Positions 50,457 through 59,705 are shown, counted from the stretch's first letter. The stretch: DNA of 64,000 nucleotides from Gammaproteobacteria bacterium (GCA_016707425.1 JADJHU010000007.1:23164-87163), one strand, 5' to 3'. Program-made: numbers and translations. The notes: generated by a model from the letters alone, not told the origin.

Positions 50457-53030
50457 ATGATGGCCGATCGCCGGTCATCCCGCCAGCTCTCGATCCGCAC
50501 CTGGCTCGTGCTCGGTGCGCTCAGCGTGCTCGTGGTCTTCCTGATCGGCAACGTGCTCGCCCAGCGCGGCACACGTCTGGCCGTCCAGAGCGTGAGCCGG
50601 CTGGAGCGTCGCTTCGAGCCTCTGGCCCGCATCGCACGGGATCTCGAAGACGCCATCGTCGCCTACGACCATGCCGTCTCGAGCTACGTCAAGCTCGAGA
50701 GCGACGACAATGCAGCTGCAATGGCCGTGGCCGGGGCGCAGCTCGAAGTCGCCGTCGCAGAATACCGCCGCATTGCCGGGCCTGCGGCGCCCCATGGTGC
50801 GCCGGCCAGTCTGGTCGCGGGGATCGCCGTGCTGCAGCGCGACGGTGAAGCGCTGGCTGGTGCGCAGAAGGCCCGTAGCCAGCTGGTTGCCGCCTACTGG
50901 AGCGCACTCGGGAAACTGCGCAATCGGTTTGCGCGCACAGCGACCACCGGGCTGGACGCAGACGGCAGCGTCGTGGTTGCGCGCAGGTCGCTCGCCGAAC
51001 TTGCGCGGGCTGCTGCGGCCCTGGGGGATGCCGCCGCTGCACAGTTCACCGGCGCGTCGCCCCGCGCGGCGGCGGAGGCGGCCAGACGCGAGGACGCTTT
51101 CCGCGCCATCCTTCGCGTGCACCTCGCGGAGCTGCGCCGCTCGCCGGGGGCTGTGTGGCTGGAGCTCCTGACCGAGGATCTTGCAGCGCTCATCGAGGCG
51201 CGGCGGATGGTCGCGCGCCTCGATTCGGATCTCGAACCGCAGCGGCTCGCGCTGGCAGCCCGTGTCATGACGCTGCGTGGCGATGTGCGGCGCAGCCTGC
51301 AGGAGCCGGCGTGGGATGCTCTGGCCGAGTCGGCACGCCATGCGCGTGTGACGGCCGAAGCAGCGAGCCGGACCATCGCCGTGGTGAGCGTTGCGGTTCT
51401 GGCACTCGTGCTGCTGCTGTGGGTTGCCGCCGTTCGTGGTGTCACAGGCCCGGTGAGGCGGCTCATCGAGGGCACGCGGCGGCTTGCGACCGGGGCGCTC
51501 GGCACGCGTGTTGCGCGAGGCGGCGTGAGTGAGCTCGATGAGCTCGCCCGGTCGTTCAACGAGATGGCTGCGAGGCTGGCCGAGTCCGAGCGCGCCGTGC
51601 GCAGCCATCAGGCGGAGCTCGAGCGCCGCGTCCACGAACGCACCCGCCAGCTCCAGCACCTGGCCCATCACGACCCGCTCACCGAGCTGCCGAATCGTCG
51701 CGAGCTCTTCTCGCATCTCGGGCGCGTCCTGCCCCGGGCCCGTCACACGGAGTCCGGGCTGGCCGTGCTGTTCATCGATCTCGACAACTTCAAGACCATC
51801 AACGACAGCCTCGGACACGAATTCGGCGATCGCGTCCTGCGCGAGATCGGCCGGCGTCTGTGCAGCGTCGCGTCCGGCTCGGATTTCGTCGGACGTCTCG
51901 GGGGCGATGAATTCACCGTCGTTCTCAATGGTCTGGCTTCGACCGCGGAGATGCAGCAGCGGGTGGCGGCGCTCATCACGGCCTTCCAGCGACCCCTCGA
52001 AGTCGAACACCGCGAACTCATGATCGGCGTCAGCATCGGTGTGGCGCTGTGTCCCGATCATGGTGAGGACGCCGAGTCGCTGCTCCGGGCCGCTGACTCC
52101 GCGCTCTTTCGCGCCAAGGAGCTCGGCCGCAATCGCTGGTGCGTCTACAGCCCGGAGCTGTTCACCGCGGCATCGGAGCGATTCCAGACCGAGCAGTCGC
52201 TGCGGCGCGCCATCGACGCTGGCGAATTCACGCTGCACTATCAGCCCGAGGTATCGCTCACGACGCGCGAGGCGACCGTGGTGGAGGCACTGCTGCGCTG
52301 GCGGCTGGCCAGTGGCCGGCTTGCGACCGCCGGTGAGTTCCTGGGGGTTGCCGAACACGCCGGGCTCATGCTGGATCTGGGCGACTGGACGCTCTCGCAG
52401 GCCGTGGCGGCGGTGCGCGACTGGCGCCAGCAGGGCTGGCCGGGTGCGCGCGTCGCGGTGAACGCGTCATCGCAGCAGTTCCTCCGCAGTGATTTCGTTG
52501 CCTCGATCGAGCGGGCATTGCGCACGACATCCATGCCGGCCGGGTGCCTCGAGCTCGAGCTGACAGAGACCGCCCTCCAGACGGGTGCGGTCACCGTCGA
52601 GGCGCTGCAGGAACTGCGCCGGCTGGGCGTGTCGATCGCGCTGGACGATTTCGGCGCGGGCTTCTCCTCGCTCGGTTCGATCGAGCGACTGCCACTCACC
52701 CGCGTGAAGCTCGATCGTTCCCTGATTGCCGGCGTCGACTCCAACTCCCGCTCGGCGGCGATCACCCGCTCGATCGTGAGCCTGTGCCGGGGACTCGGCC
52801 TGCAGGTCACGGCTGAGGGGGTGGAGCGCCCGACGCAGCTCGAGTTCCTTGCCGGGTGCGGCGATGTGCACGTGCAGGGCTATCTCGTCGCGCGGCCCGA
52901 GGCGGCCGAGCGCATCGTGGAGCTGGTGCGTGGCACGCGCGCGCAGCTCGCCATGCTCGGGTCGCAGACCGTCGCGTCTTCTGGTGACGACAGCGGGCGG
53001 CTCGTGACACTGCGCCCGAGACGCTCCTAG
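50457..53030 (+). CDS. Membrane GGDEF-EAL protein (c-di-GMP turnover), 857 aa
   Basis: Order: membrane helix (TWLVLGALSVLVVFLIGNVL), a periplasmic helical sensor region to about 315, a second helix (TIAVVSVAVLALVLLLWVAA), HAMP (335-390), GGDEF (about 415-580) and EAL (590-840). GGDEF is intact in VGRLGGDEFTVVL, but the RxxD inhibitory site reads SGSD, so feedback inhibition is unlikely. EAL is intact: VEALLRW, LELELTET, DDFGAGFSS, VKLDRS and AEGVE. Both synthesis and breakdown of c-di-GMP look possible. ATG 50457 follows GGAG by 8 bases. Confidence 0.93.
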   Translation: MMADRRSSRQLSIRTWLVLGALSVLVVFLIGNVLAQRGTRLAVQSVSRLERRFEPLARIARDLEDAIVAYDHAVSSYVKLESDDNAAAMAVAGAQLEVAVAEYRRIAGPAAPHGAPASLVAGIAVLQRDGEALAGAQKARSQLVAAYWSALGKLRNRFARTATTGLDADGSVVVARRSLAELARAAAALGDAAAAQFTGASPRAAAEAARREDAFRAILRVHLAELRRSPGAVWLELLTEDLAALIEARRMVARLDSDLEPQRLALAARVMTLRGDVRRSLQEPAWDALAESARHARVTAEAASRTIAVVSVAVLALVLLLWVAAVRGVTGPVRRLIEGTRRLATGALGTRVARGGVSELDELARSFNEMAARLAESERAVRSHQAELERRVHERTRQLQHLAHHDPLTELPNRRELFSHLGRVLPRARHTESGLAVLFIDLDNFKTINDSLGHEFGDRVLREIGRRLCSVASGSDFVGRLGGDEFTVVLNGLASTAEMQQRVAALITAFQRPLEVEHRELMIGVSIGVALCPDHGEDAESLLRAADSALFRAKELGRNRWCVYSPELFTAASERFQTEQSLRRAIDAGEFTLHYQPEVSLTTREATVVEALLRWRLASGRLATAGEFLGVAEHAGLMLDLGDWTLSQAVAAVRDWRQQGWPGARVAVNASSQQFLRSDFVASIERALRTTSMPAGCLELELTETALQTGAVTVEALQELRRLGVSIALDDFGAGFSSLGSIERLPLTRVKLDRSLIAGVDSNSRSAAITRSIVSLCRGLGLQVTAEGVERPTQLEFLAGCGDVHVQGYLVARPEAAERIVELVRGTRAQLAMLGSQTVASSGDDSGRLVTLRPRRS

Positions 53031-53995
53031 CGCAGACCGCCTGGTCCCGCCGGCGCCGGTTCGCAGGAAAGCTGCGTGTCTCCCGCTTCGAGCGCGATGC
53101 GGCCGTCACCTCCTGCGAGCTCCATCGAGCTCGCAACAATGGTGTTTCCCGGCTGGCGGTAGAGCGTGAGCCAGATCTGGCGCCTGAGCTGAGGCGGGTC
53201 TCCAAACGGAAGCAGGCCACGAAGCAGCTCCACCTGCTCCCCGCCGCCCCCGTCCTGCCGGATCCAGCTGCGTCCTCCGCGGTCGTGCAGCGAAAAAGTC
53301 CGTGTGGCGGGCCGGCCGCGCGCAGCCAGGACCGCCGAGCAGTCGAACCGGCGCGCCTTGAAGAAGCGAGTATGGGTCTGATCACGACGGCCCGCCTCGA
53401 GGATCCAGAGCTCGTCCGGATCGAGCAGCCACTCGAGCTCGAGGCGGCGCTTCTGGGAGGGGCCCTCCGGCGCGGCCGCACAGCCGCCTTCACCGGCGAT
53501 GCCACGCAGCTGCGCTCCGTAGCGGCGCCAGAGCAGGATGCAGTCGGCGACGTCGTGCGGATCGAGGGCGAGCCTGCTCCAGAGTGCCGGCCGGGTGAGC
53601 ACGGATCTGAGCTTCCTGGCATCGAGCAGACGCCTGCTGCGCAGCTCCACGGCGCGCTGGGCGTCGTCGATCGTCAGCACGTAGAGGAGCGGCTCACCGA
53701 CGAGCACACCCTCCGGGCCGCCGCTGCGCAACTCGCTGTAGAACACGATCGGTGCGAGCTGGGGTGCCTCGATCCGGCCAAAGACCCGATACCAGTCCCC
53801 GTGCTCGCCTTCGGGCATGGCGCCGAGCCGCCGTTCGAGATAGACCTGCGGGTAGGTGGAATATTCTCCCGGAAGCCACGCCGCGAGATCGCGTGCGACG
53901 CGTTCGAGCTCGGCGTGACTGTTGGTGGCCGCTGCCGTCGCGCTCGCCAGTGAGAGGAGCATGCAGCCGACGGCTCCCGTGATGCGCCCGATCAT
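53027..53995 (-). CDS. Hypothetical secreted protein, possibly CpcT/CpeT-like, 322 aa
   Basis: A signal peptide is present (MIGRITGAVGCMLLSLASAT, cleavage near AAA). The mature part starts LERVARDLAAWLPGEYSTYP, which together with GEGGCAA and the spaced aromatic residues reminds me of CpcT/CpeT beta-barrel proteins, known as bilin lyases in cyanobacteria but also found in non-photosynthetic bacteria with unknown roles. The similarity is by eye and weak. It converges with the GGDEF-EAL gene, overlapping it by four bases. Confidence 0.6.
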   Translation of the reverse strand: MIGRITGAVGCMLLSLASATAAATNSHAELERVARDLAAWLPGEYSTYPQVYLERRLGAMPEGEHGDWYRVFGRIEAPQLAPIVFYSELRSGGPEGVLVGEPLLYVLTIDDAQRAVELRSRRLLDARKLRSVLTRPALWSRLALDPHDVADCILLWRRYGAQLRGIAGEGGCAAAPEGPSQKRRLELEWLLDPDELWILEAGRRDQTHTRFFKARRFDCSAVLAARGRPATRTFSLHDRGGRSWIRQDGGGGEQVELLRGLLPFGDPPQLRRQIWLTLYRQPGNTIVASSMELAGGDGRIALEAGDTQLSCEPAPAGPGGLR

Positions 53996-54009
53996 GTCTC
54001 GTCCCCCTG

Positions 54010-54471
54010 TCAGAAGATTCCCAGCGCGAGGCCTTGTGCCATGGCGGCGCCGAGTTCGCGGCAGCGTCCGAGCGCGTCGTCCGTCACCTCGCCGCGGACG
54101 ATGAGCGCCGGCGCAATGGGCTTCCAGCGATACCCGGTCGCGATGCGCTCGACCGAGGCAACGGTGCCTGAACCATCGTTGCCCGCGCTCACGTAGAGCG
54201 CGTAGGGCAGCCCTTCGGTGCGTCCCTCCACGGGGTAGAAGGTGCGGTCGAAGAAGTCCTTGACCGCGCCCGACATGTAGCCGAAGTGCTCAGGCGTGCC
54301 GATCAGCAATCCCTCGGCCCAGAGAAGATCCTCGGCACCCGTCGTGAGTGCCGCCTTCGAGCGCAGCTCGATGTCGTCACCCGCCTGGCCGACGCCCTCA
54401 ACCACCGCGCGCGTCAGCGCCTCGGTGCGCCCGCCGGAGTGGCCGCCGAAGATGAGCAACAGATGCTTCAT
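54010..54471 (-). CDS. Flavodoxin-like NAD(P)H-dependent oxidoreductase, 153 aa
   Basis: The sequence LLLIFGGHSGGRTEALTRAV is a flavin phosphate loop of the flavodoxin fold, and LLWAEGLLIGTPEHFGYMSGAVKDFFDR is the typical second loop of WrbA/FMN reductase-like proteins. YALYVSAGNDGSG follows. Length suits a single flavodoxin-like domain. ATG 54471 is taken; the frame upstream is non-family. Partner unknown. It is divergent from the heme-barrel gene at 54576. Confidence 0.82.
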   Translation of the reverse strand: MKHLLLIFGGHSGGRTEALTRAVVEGVGQAGDDIELRSKAALTTGAEDLLWAEGLLIGTPEHFGYMSGAVKDFFDRTFYPVEGRTEGLPYALYVSAGNDGSGTVASVERIATGYRWKPIAPALIVRGEVTDDALGRCRELGAAMAQGLALGIF

Positions 54472-54575
54472 GGCGCCAAGGATAACGCCTGCGAGGCCAC
54501 GGGAGCCGCGGCTATCCGCGGGCAGCTCTTTCCGATAGATTCGTCCGCAGACGAACAACGGGCGGAGCGTCGACC

Positions 54576-55871
54576 ATGCGAGCGTTGCCATTCCCTGGCC
54601 GTTTCTGGCCGATGATGATCCTGCTGGGCGGGCTGGCCTGGAGCAGCCTCGCGCAGGCGATACCTGCCTTCGCCCGCCAGTACCAGATGAGCTGCAGCCT
54701 CTGTCACTCGGCCTTCCCCCGGCTCAGCGCTTTTGGCGAGACCTTCCGGGACGACATGAACATGCGCCTGCCGAACTGGAAGGAGGCGTCGACCACCGAT
54801 ACCAAGGACGACAGGCTGGTGCTGCCGGCATCGCTGCCCCTCGCCCTGCGTGCCCAGGCCTTCGTGCAGGGTCGCGACAGTGAGGAGATCGATCCGCTGA
54901 CCGGGCCGACGGGCAAGCGCTCGAGCTTCGATTTCCAGGCGCCGTATCTCATCAAGCTGCTGGCGGCGGCACCTCTCTCCGAGCACATCTCCTTCTATTT
55001 CTACGGGATCTTCGCCGAGAAGGGCCAGAATGGCTCGGTCGTCATCGAGGATGCCTGGTTCCGGCACGATGATGTCTTCGGCAGCGGCATCGGGATGCAG
55101 TTCGGCCAGTTCCAGATTTCCGATCTGATGTTCCCGCGCGAGACGCGCCTGACATTCCAGGACTTCCAGCTCTATCGCATGGCGGGCGTGACCTATGAGC
55201 GCGGCGTGGTGTTTGGGCGTGATGTCGGGCGGCTGCAGCTCGACCTCGGTGCTGTGAATGGCAACGGCATCAATGCCAATGTCAACATCAACAGCCCCGG
55301 ATACCGTCGTCCTGATCGCATGTTCGACAACGACGATCGCAAGTCCGTGTTCGGCCGGCTCGGTGCGGCGCTGGGCCCGGTCTCGGCGGGGCTGTTCGGC
55401 CTGTCCGGGAGCCAGCGCAGTGCCGCCGGCGCGGCCGGTCAGAACTCGGGCAGCCGTGATACCGACAGGGTGATCTACGGCGTGGATTTCTCCGGGCGGA
55501 TCGGCGCGAAGACCTCGTGGTTCGCGCAGGCGCTGTGGAACCGGTGGGACGGATTCCTCGATGCGGATCCAGGGCGCAACCTGCGCTGGTTCGGCGCCTT
55601 TGCGGGCGTCGACTACGTCCGCAACGATCGCTGGGCGTATTCGCTGCTCTACAATCACAACGATGCGGGTGATTTCGAGGGCACCAGGACGATTTTCGAA
55701 GGTATCAGCATGCGTACGCTCACGCTTGCTGCATCGTACTACTTCATGCGCAACGTGAAGGGTGTGATCGAGTTGAATGCCGATTTCCTGAAGAAGGACC
55801 GGGATGCCGATTTCGTCGGCCATGAGACCCGGGAGAACTACATCGTGATCGGCTTCGACGCCGCCTTCTGA
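54576..55871 (+). CDS. Outer-membrane beta-barrel protein with an N-terminal c-type heme site, 431 aa
   Basis: A signal peptide (FWPMMILLGGLAWSSLAQAI) is followed at once by one heme motif, CSLCH, in FARQYQMSCSLCHSAFPRLS. The rest, residues 80-431, alternates polar and apolar residues like a barrel and ends in an aromatic residue (IVIGFDAAF), the usual barrel-assembly signal. So a single heme sits at the mouth of, or in, a porin-like barrel. Short cytochrome-porin proteins of this type occur in some chemolithotrophs and may move electrons through the outer membrane. No partner multiheme cytochrome is nearby. Confidence 0.75.
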   Translation: MRALPFPGRFWPMMILLGGLAWSSLAQAIPAFARQYQMSCSLCHSAFPRLSAFGETFRDDMNMRLPNWKEASTTDTKDDRLVLPASLPLALRAQAFVQGRDSEEIDPLTGPTGKRSSFDFQAPYLIKLLAAAPLSEHISFYFYGIFAEKGQNGSVVIEDAWFRHDDVFGSGIGMQFGQFQISDLMFPRETRLTFQDFQLYRMAGVTYERGVVFGRDVGRLQLDLGAVNGNGINANVNINSPGYRRPDRMFDNDDRKSVFGRLGAALGPVSAGLFGLSGSQRSAAGAAGQNSGSRDTDRVIYGVDFSGRIGAKTSWFAQALWNRWDGFLDADPGRNLRWFGAFAGVDYVRNDRWAYSLLYNHNDAGDFEGTRTIFEGISMRTLTLAASYYFMRNVKGVIELNADFLKKDRDADFVGHETRENYIVIGFDAAF

Positions 55872-55878
55872 GGCGGCC

Positions 55879-56727
55879 GTGAGCTTCGAGTTTGGCGGTG
55901 TCTTCGAACCCGGGCGCTGTGTGCATGTCGCACCCGGGGTGCGGCGGCTCGTGGCGCCGAACGCCTCGCTCTTCACGGGTCCGGGCACGAACACCTATCT
56001 GCTGGGCGACCCCGTGACCGCGGTGATCGATCCCGGACCGGCGGATGCCGCACACCTCGCGGCGCTTGGTGCGGCTGCACCGGCACCGGCGATGCTTTTC
56101 ACCACCCATACTCACCCCGATCACTCGCCGGCGGCGAAGCCGCTGGCGGAGGCGACCGGCGCGCGGCTCATCGGCCGTCGACCACCCGCTGACGGGCGTC
56201 AGGATCTGAGCTTTGCGCCGGTGCACGAGCCGCAGCGCGATGAGCGCTTCGCGCTGCCCGGTGGCGATCTCGTGGTGCGCGCGATCGACACGCCGGGTCA
56301 TGCGTCGAACCATGTCTGTTACCTGCTCGAGAACTGTGGCCTGCTGTTCGCGGGGGACCACGTGCTCGATGGTGTCACGCCGGTGATTCTCGCTCCCGAC
56401 GGCGACATGGGCGCCTATCTGGATTCGCTGCGTCGGCTCCTCGGCTATCCGCTGCGCGCGATCGCGCCCGGGCACGGGCGGCTTCTCGCCGAGCCACAGC
56501 GTGTCATCGAGGGGGTGATCGCGCATCGCGAGCAGCGCGAGGCCAAGGTCGTCGCTGCGCTCGCCGCATTACACGGCGCGGACGAGGCGGCGCTCCTTGC
56601 CTGGGTCTATGACGACGTCCCCGTCGTACTGCATCGTCTGGCGCGCTTCTCGCTCGAGGCGCACCTGATCAAGCTTGCTGCCGAGCACCGGGCCCACCGG
56701 GAGGGCGATCGCTGGCATGCAGTCTGA
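55879..56727 (+). CDS. Metallo-beta-lactamase fold hydrolase (LACTB2-like), 282 aa
   Basis: The zinc motif FTTHTHPDHSPAA (THxHxDH) and the further ligands His in DTPGHASNH, Asp in LLFAGDHVLDG and His in APGHGRLLAEP are all present. The N-terminal SLFTGPGTNTYLLG and the C-terminal helical part (residues 205-282, VVAALAALHGADEAAL) match the LACTB2 group, which includes RNases as well as hydrolases of unknown substrate. GTG 55879 follows the barrel gene by 7 bases. It overlaps the ModF-like gene by 11 bases. Confidence 0.88.
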   Translation: MSFEFGGVFEPGRCVHVAPGVRRLVAPNASLFTGPGTNTYLLGDPVTAVIDPGPADAAHLAALGAAAPAPAMLFTTHTHPDHSPAAKPLAEATGARLIGRRPPADGRQDLSFAPVHEPQRDERFALPGGDLVVRAIDTPGHASNHVCYLLENCGLLFAGDHVLDGVTPVILAPDGDMGAYLDSLRRLLGYPLRAIAPGHGRLLAEPQRVIEGVIAHREQREAKVVAALAALHGADEAALLAWVYDDVPVVLHRLARFSLEAHLIKLAAEHRAHREGDRWHAV

Positions 56728-58366
56728 GCGTCCGCCCGGCCCGGGAGGCGCTCGCGGCCGTCGCCGCCTGACGGTGGCACTTGCACGGCTTCGTGTGGAA
56801 CGCAACGGTCGTCGCGTCCTGGAGGATGTGAGCTGGAGCATCCGACCCGGACAGCGCTGGGTGCTGCTCGGTGCCAACGGTGCGGGCAAGACGCAGTTCC
56901 TGAAGCTCGTCGCCGGCACCGTCTGGCCGGTGCCGCGGTCCGGCTCGCGACGCCGCTATCGCTGGCGTGGCCAGATCTTCGACACGCCCGAAGGCGTGCG
57001 CGAGGAAATCGCGTATCTCGGCCCCGAGCGCCAGGACCGGTATCAGCGCCACGGCTGGAATCACACCGTCGAGGCCGTGGTCTGGACAGGCCGGGCTCGT
57101 ACCGATATTCCCCTGGACGGCCCCGATGCGCCCGCCCGCAGGCAGATCACGCAGCTGCTCGTGCGGCTGGGCCTTGGCGGCGTCGCCACGCGGCGCTTCC
57201 TGACGCTCTCCCAGGGCGAGCGGCGCCTCGTATTGCTCGCGCGGGCGCTCGCGTCGCGGCCGCAGCTCCTGCTGCTCGACGAACCTTTCGACGGTCTCGA
57301 TGCGCCGCGGCGTGAGCAGTTCCTGAGGTGGCTCGAGCGCAGTGCGGCATCGGCGATGCCGTGGGTGCTGGCGACGCACCGCGCTGAAGACGTCCCGCGC
57401 GCCGCGACACACCTGCTGGTGCTCGCACACGGGCGCGTCAGCTATCGGGGGCCCCTGCGCCGGCGCCGCCTCGCACGCTGGTTCGCTGCCGCGCAGGACC
57501 ACGCACCACCGGCCCACGTGCATCGCGCGGGGCTGCGGGACGTCTCCACACGCGAGCCCCTCGTAAGGCTGTGCAAGGCACGCGTGTATCACGACGGGCA
57601 TCCTGCGCTCGCGGGGATCGAGCTCGCGATACGGCCCGGAGACTGCTGGATCGTCCACGGAGCCAATGGGGCGGGCAAGACGACATTCCTGCGCACGCTC
57701 TACGGGGATTACGGCGTGGCGCACGGTGGCGTCCTCGAGCGCCACGGTGTCGAGCCAGGCACGCCGCTTGCGGATTTCCAGCGCCGCGTGGGTCTGGTGG
57801 CGCCGCACCTGCATGCCGATCAGCCGCGCGCGCAGAGTGTGCTGGAGACCGTCGTCTCCGGCAGGCATGCGAGCATCGGTCTCGAGCGCCGCGCGAGCCG
57901 GGCGGAGCTCGCGCGCGGGCGGCGCACGCTGGCGCTCTTCGGAATCGCCGGGCTTGCCCGCCGCGCCGTTGGTGATCTCTCCTACGGGCAGCTGCGCCGG
58001 GTGCTCTTCGCGCGCGCATGGATGAGCCGCCCGCGGCTCCTGCTGCTCGACGAACCCTTCGCGGGTCTCGATCCCGCGACTCGCCGGGTGCTGCAGGAGC
58101 GGCTCGGGAGGCTGGTCGCGCGCGGCCTCGCGGTGGTGCTGGCGACCCATGACCGCGCGGACTGGCTGGGTTGCACCACGCACGAGCTCGAGCTCGTGCG
58201 GGGGCGGCCGCGCTACTGCGGCAGGCTGCGCCGCCCTCGGGGAGACGCTTCAGGTGGCCACTGCGCTCATACCGCTCGCGGTACGGCCCGTAAACCGGCC
58301 CGTAGAGGGTCCAGTGCTCGTCGACGACTTCCCCCGAGGGACCGACCAGCACCCGCCAGTTCCTGA
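56717..58366 (+). CDS. modF: ModF-like double ABC ATPase, 549 aa (C-terminus uncertain)
   Basis: Two ATPase domains without membrane parts. First: Walker A LLGANGAGKTQ, signature LSQGERRLV, Walker B LLLLDEPFDGLD. Second: VHGANGAGKTT, LSYGQLRRV, LLLLDEPFAGLD. This layout is that of ModF/PhrA, the soluble molybdate-linked duplicated ATPase. The last 45 residues (after YCGRLRR) are Arg/Ala-rich and overlap a plausible minus-strand frame, so the real end may be close to 58240. No ModABC is in the window; the Moco operon is 11 kb away. Function beyond ATPase is uncertain. Confidence 0.82.
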   Translation: MQSERPPGPGGARGRRRLTVALARLRVERNGRRVLEDVSWSIRPGQRWVLLGANGAGKTQFLKLVAGTVWPVPRSGSRRRYRWRGQIFDTPEGVREEIAYLGPERQDRYQRHGWNHTVEAVVWTGRARTDIPLDGPDAPARRQITQLLVRLGLGGVATRRFLTLSQGERRLVLLARALASRPQLLLLDEPFDGLDAPRREQFLRWLERSAASAMPWVLATHRAEDVPRAATHLLVLAHGRVSYRGPLRRRRLARWFAAAQDHAPPAHVHRAGLRDVSTREPLVRLCKARVYHDGHPALAGIELAIRPGDCWIVHGANGAGKTTFLRTLYGDYGVAHGGVLERHGVEPGTPLADFQRRVGLVAPHLHADQPRAQSVLETVVSGRHASIGLERRASRAELARGRRTLALFGIAGLARRAVGDLSYGQLRRVLFARAWMSRPRLLLLDEPFAGLDPATRRVLQERLGRLVARGLAVVLATHDRADWLGCTTHELELVRGRPRYCGRLRRPRGDASGGHCAHTARGTARKPARRGSSARRRLPPRDRPAPASS

Positions 58367-58469
58367 CGTGGCGTGGCCAGTCGGGATGACGTCCGGGTAC
58401 GCCGAGGGCGACGTAGCAGTTGTAGCGCTTCGCGCACGCCGATCCCGGCCGTTTCCCGGCCAGGCGCAT
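58213..58469 (-). CDS. Candidate small ORF, frame perhaps broken near its end
   Basis: On the minus strand from ATG 58469 the codons give natural sequence with several Trp and Tyr residues (RYNCYVALGVPGRHPDWPRH, NWRVLVGPSGEVVDEHW, LYGPVYGPYRERYERSGH) and mostly G or C in third position. The frame has no stop until 57438, deep inside the ATPase gene; a one-base shift near 58240 would meet a stop at 58213. It would then converge with the ModF-like gene. Not recognised, and it may be a false frame. Confidence 0.3.
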
Positions 58470-58601
58470 CGATCGCGAGTTGGCCGTACTGCGCGCGCGT
58501 CCCAGGCTCCCGGGGCAAGTCCGCCCGAATTGGAATCCGGAGGGCCGGCTCGCCGATAATGGATCGCGCGATCGCCACGCGGGACGTGGCACGGGTTTCC
58601 A

Positions 58602-59705
58602 ATGAATCGATCGACGCTGCAGCCCTTTGCACCCGGGGACGTGTTTGTCGGCGCCACGGTGCTCGACGATCCGGCCGACGATCACGCCGGACGCGGCCGC
58701 ATTCTCCAGTACGACGCGAGTCTCGCGCCGAAGGGCATTCTGTGGCTCGAGGACACCACGCACCTCGTGGGCGGGCTGAGCTTCGATGCGCGCGGGCGCC
58801 TCTGGGCCTTCGACTGGCAGTCCTTCGCCGTGTGCGCGGTGCACCCGGACGGGCGGGTGGAGCGGCGTGACTTCGGCGCGCGGCCCTATTCGAACGTCAG
58901 CTTCGCGCGAGACGGCACGCTCTATCTGGGTGAGCACGTGGCAGGCGACACCATCCGTCCGGAGATCGAGGCGCGCCTCGAGACGACGCTGCCGCACATG
59001 CCGGGCACGCAGCGCTTCGGTGACGGCCATGTCTGGCATTTTCGCGACGACGGCACTTTCATCAAGGAATATGCGACGCAGACCCACGGCGGCCTCGCCG
59101 GCTTTCTCGGCGTGACGCACGCGGTGCTCTCGCCCGATGAATCGATCCTGTGCTACTGCTCGGAGACCGGTCCGCGCCTGATGCGCTACGACCTGAAGCA
59201 TGACCGGCAGCTGCCTGACCTGCAGAGCTTCCCCGATGGGCAGCGTGAGATGTTCTTCGGGCTGTGCCCTGGACCGGGCGGTGTCCTCTATGCGCTGCGT
59301 GGATCGCGCCTCGACGCGATCGCGGCAACGGGTACGACGGTGCGCACGATTCCGCTGCCGGGCTCCGGGTGGGCGACGATCGCTCTCGCTCCCGACGGTC
59401 GCACGGCCTGTGTCGGTAACTTCTTCACGGGCGAGCTCGGTCGCATCGATCTCGACTCCGGCGCACGTCTTGCGACCGTCCAGACCGGCGCTGCCCGCTC
59501 GCTCGCGGGCCTTGCCATCTTCGCGGCCGTTCCCGTCCGCAAAAGGGTGTTGCCGAGGAAGAAGGCGCAGGGAAGGCGGCGTGCGGTGCAGAAGCGGACA
59601 CCACGGAACGCGCGAGCGCCCGGGAAGCCGCGAGGGAAGAAGAAGGCCTCTCCACGCAAGGCGCGCCGCGGCCGGCGGCCCGGCCGGAGGGCGCTGCGAG
59701 GATGA
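58602..59705 (+). CDS. Beta-propeller protein with a histone-like basic tail, 367 aa
   Basis: Residues 10-305 have repeated propeller blades of the NHL/SMP-30 kind: GGLSFDARGRLWAFDWQ, NVSFARDGTLYLGEHV, HAVLSPDESILCYCSETG, ATIALAPDGRTACVGNFF. The last 55 residues are almost entirely Lys, Arg, Ala, Gly and Pro (KKAQGRRRAVQKR, KPRGKKKASPRKARRGRR), like histone H1 or AlgP tails, suggesting binding to nucleic acid or another polyanion. No signal peptide is seen. Its stop overlaps the start of the gamma carbonic anhydrase gene by four bases. Confidence 0.75.
   Translation: MNRSTLQPFAPGDVFVGATVLDDPADDHAGRGRILQYDASLAPKGILWLEDTTHLVGGLSFDARGRLWAFDWQSFAVCAVHPDGRVERRDFGARPYSNVSFARDGTLYLGEHVAGDTIRPEIEARLETTLPHMPGTQRFGDGHVWHFRDDGTFIKEYATQTHGGLAGFLGVTHAVLSPDESILCYCSETGPRLMRYDLKHDRQLPDLQSFPDGQREMFFGLCPGPGGVLYALRGSRLDAIAATGTTVRTIPLPGSGWATIALAPDGRTACVGNFFTGELGRIDLDSGARLATVQTGAARSLAGLAIFAAVPVRKRVLPRKKAQGRRRAVQKRTPRNARAPGKPRGKKKASPRKARRGRRPGRRALRG

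Noticed and set aside
53027..53995. Evidence for phototrophy from a CpcT-like protein
   Set aside because: No pigment, reaction centre or phycobilin genes; the family also occurs in non-phototrophs.
56717..58366. Membership of the ModF-like ATPase in the Moco operon
   Set aside because: It lies 11 kb away with a different neighbourhood and orientation; only a general molybdenum link remains possible.
57438..59201. 587-codon minus-strand frame across the ATPase and propeller genes
   Set aside because: Mostly Arg/Ala/Gly-rich shadow of two well supported plus-strand genes; only the short part near 58250-58469 was kept as a candidate.
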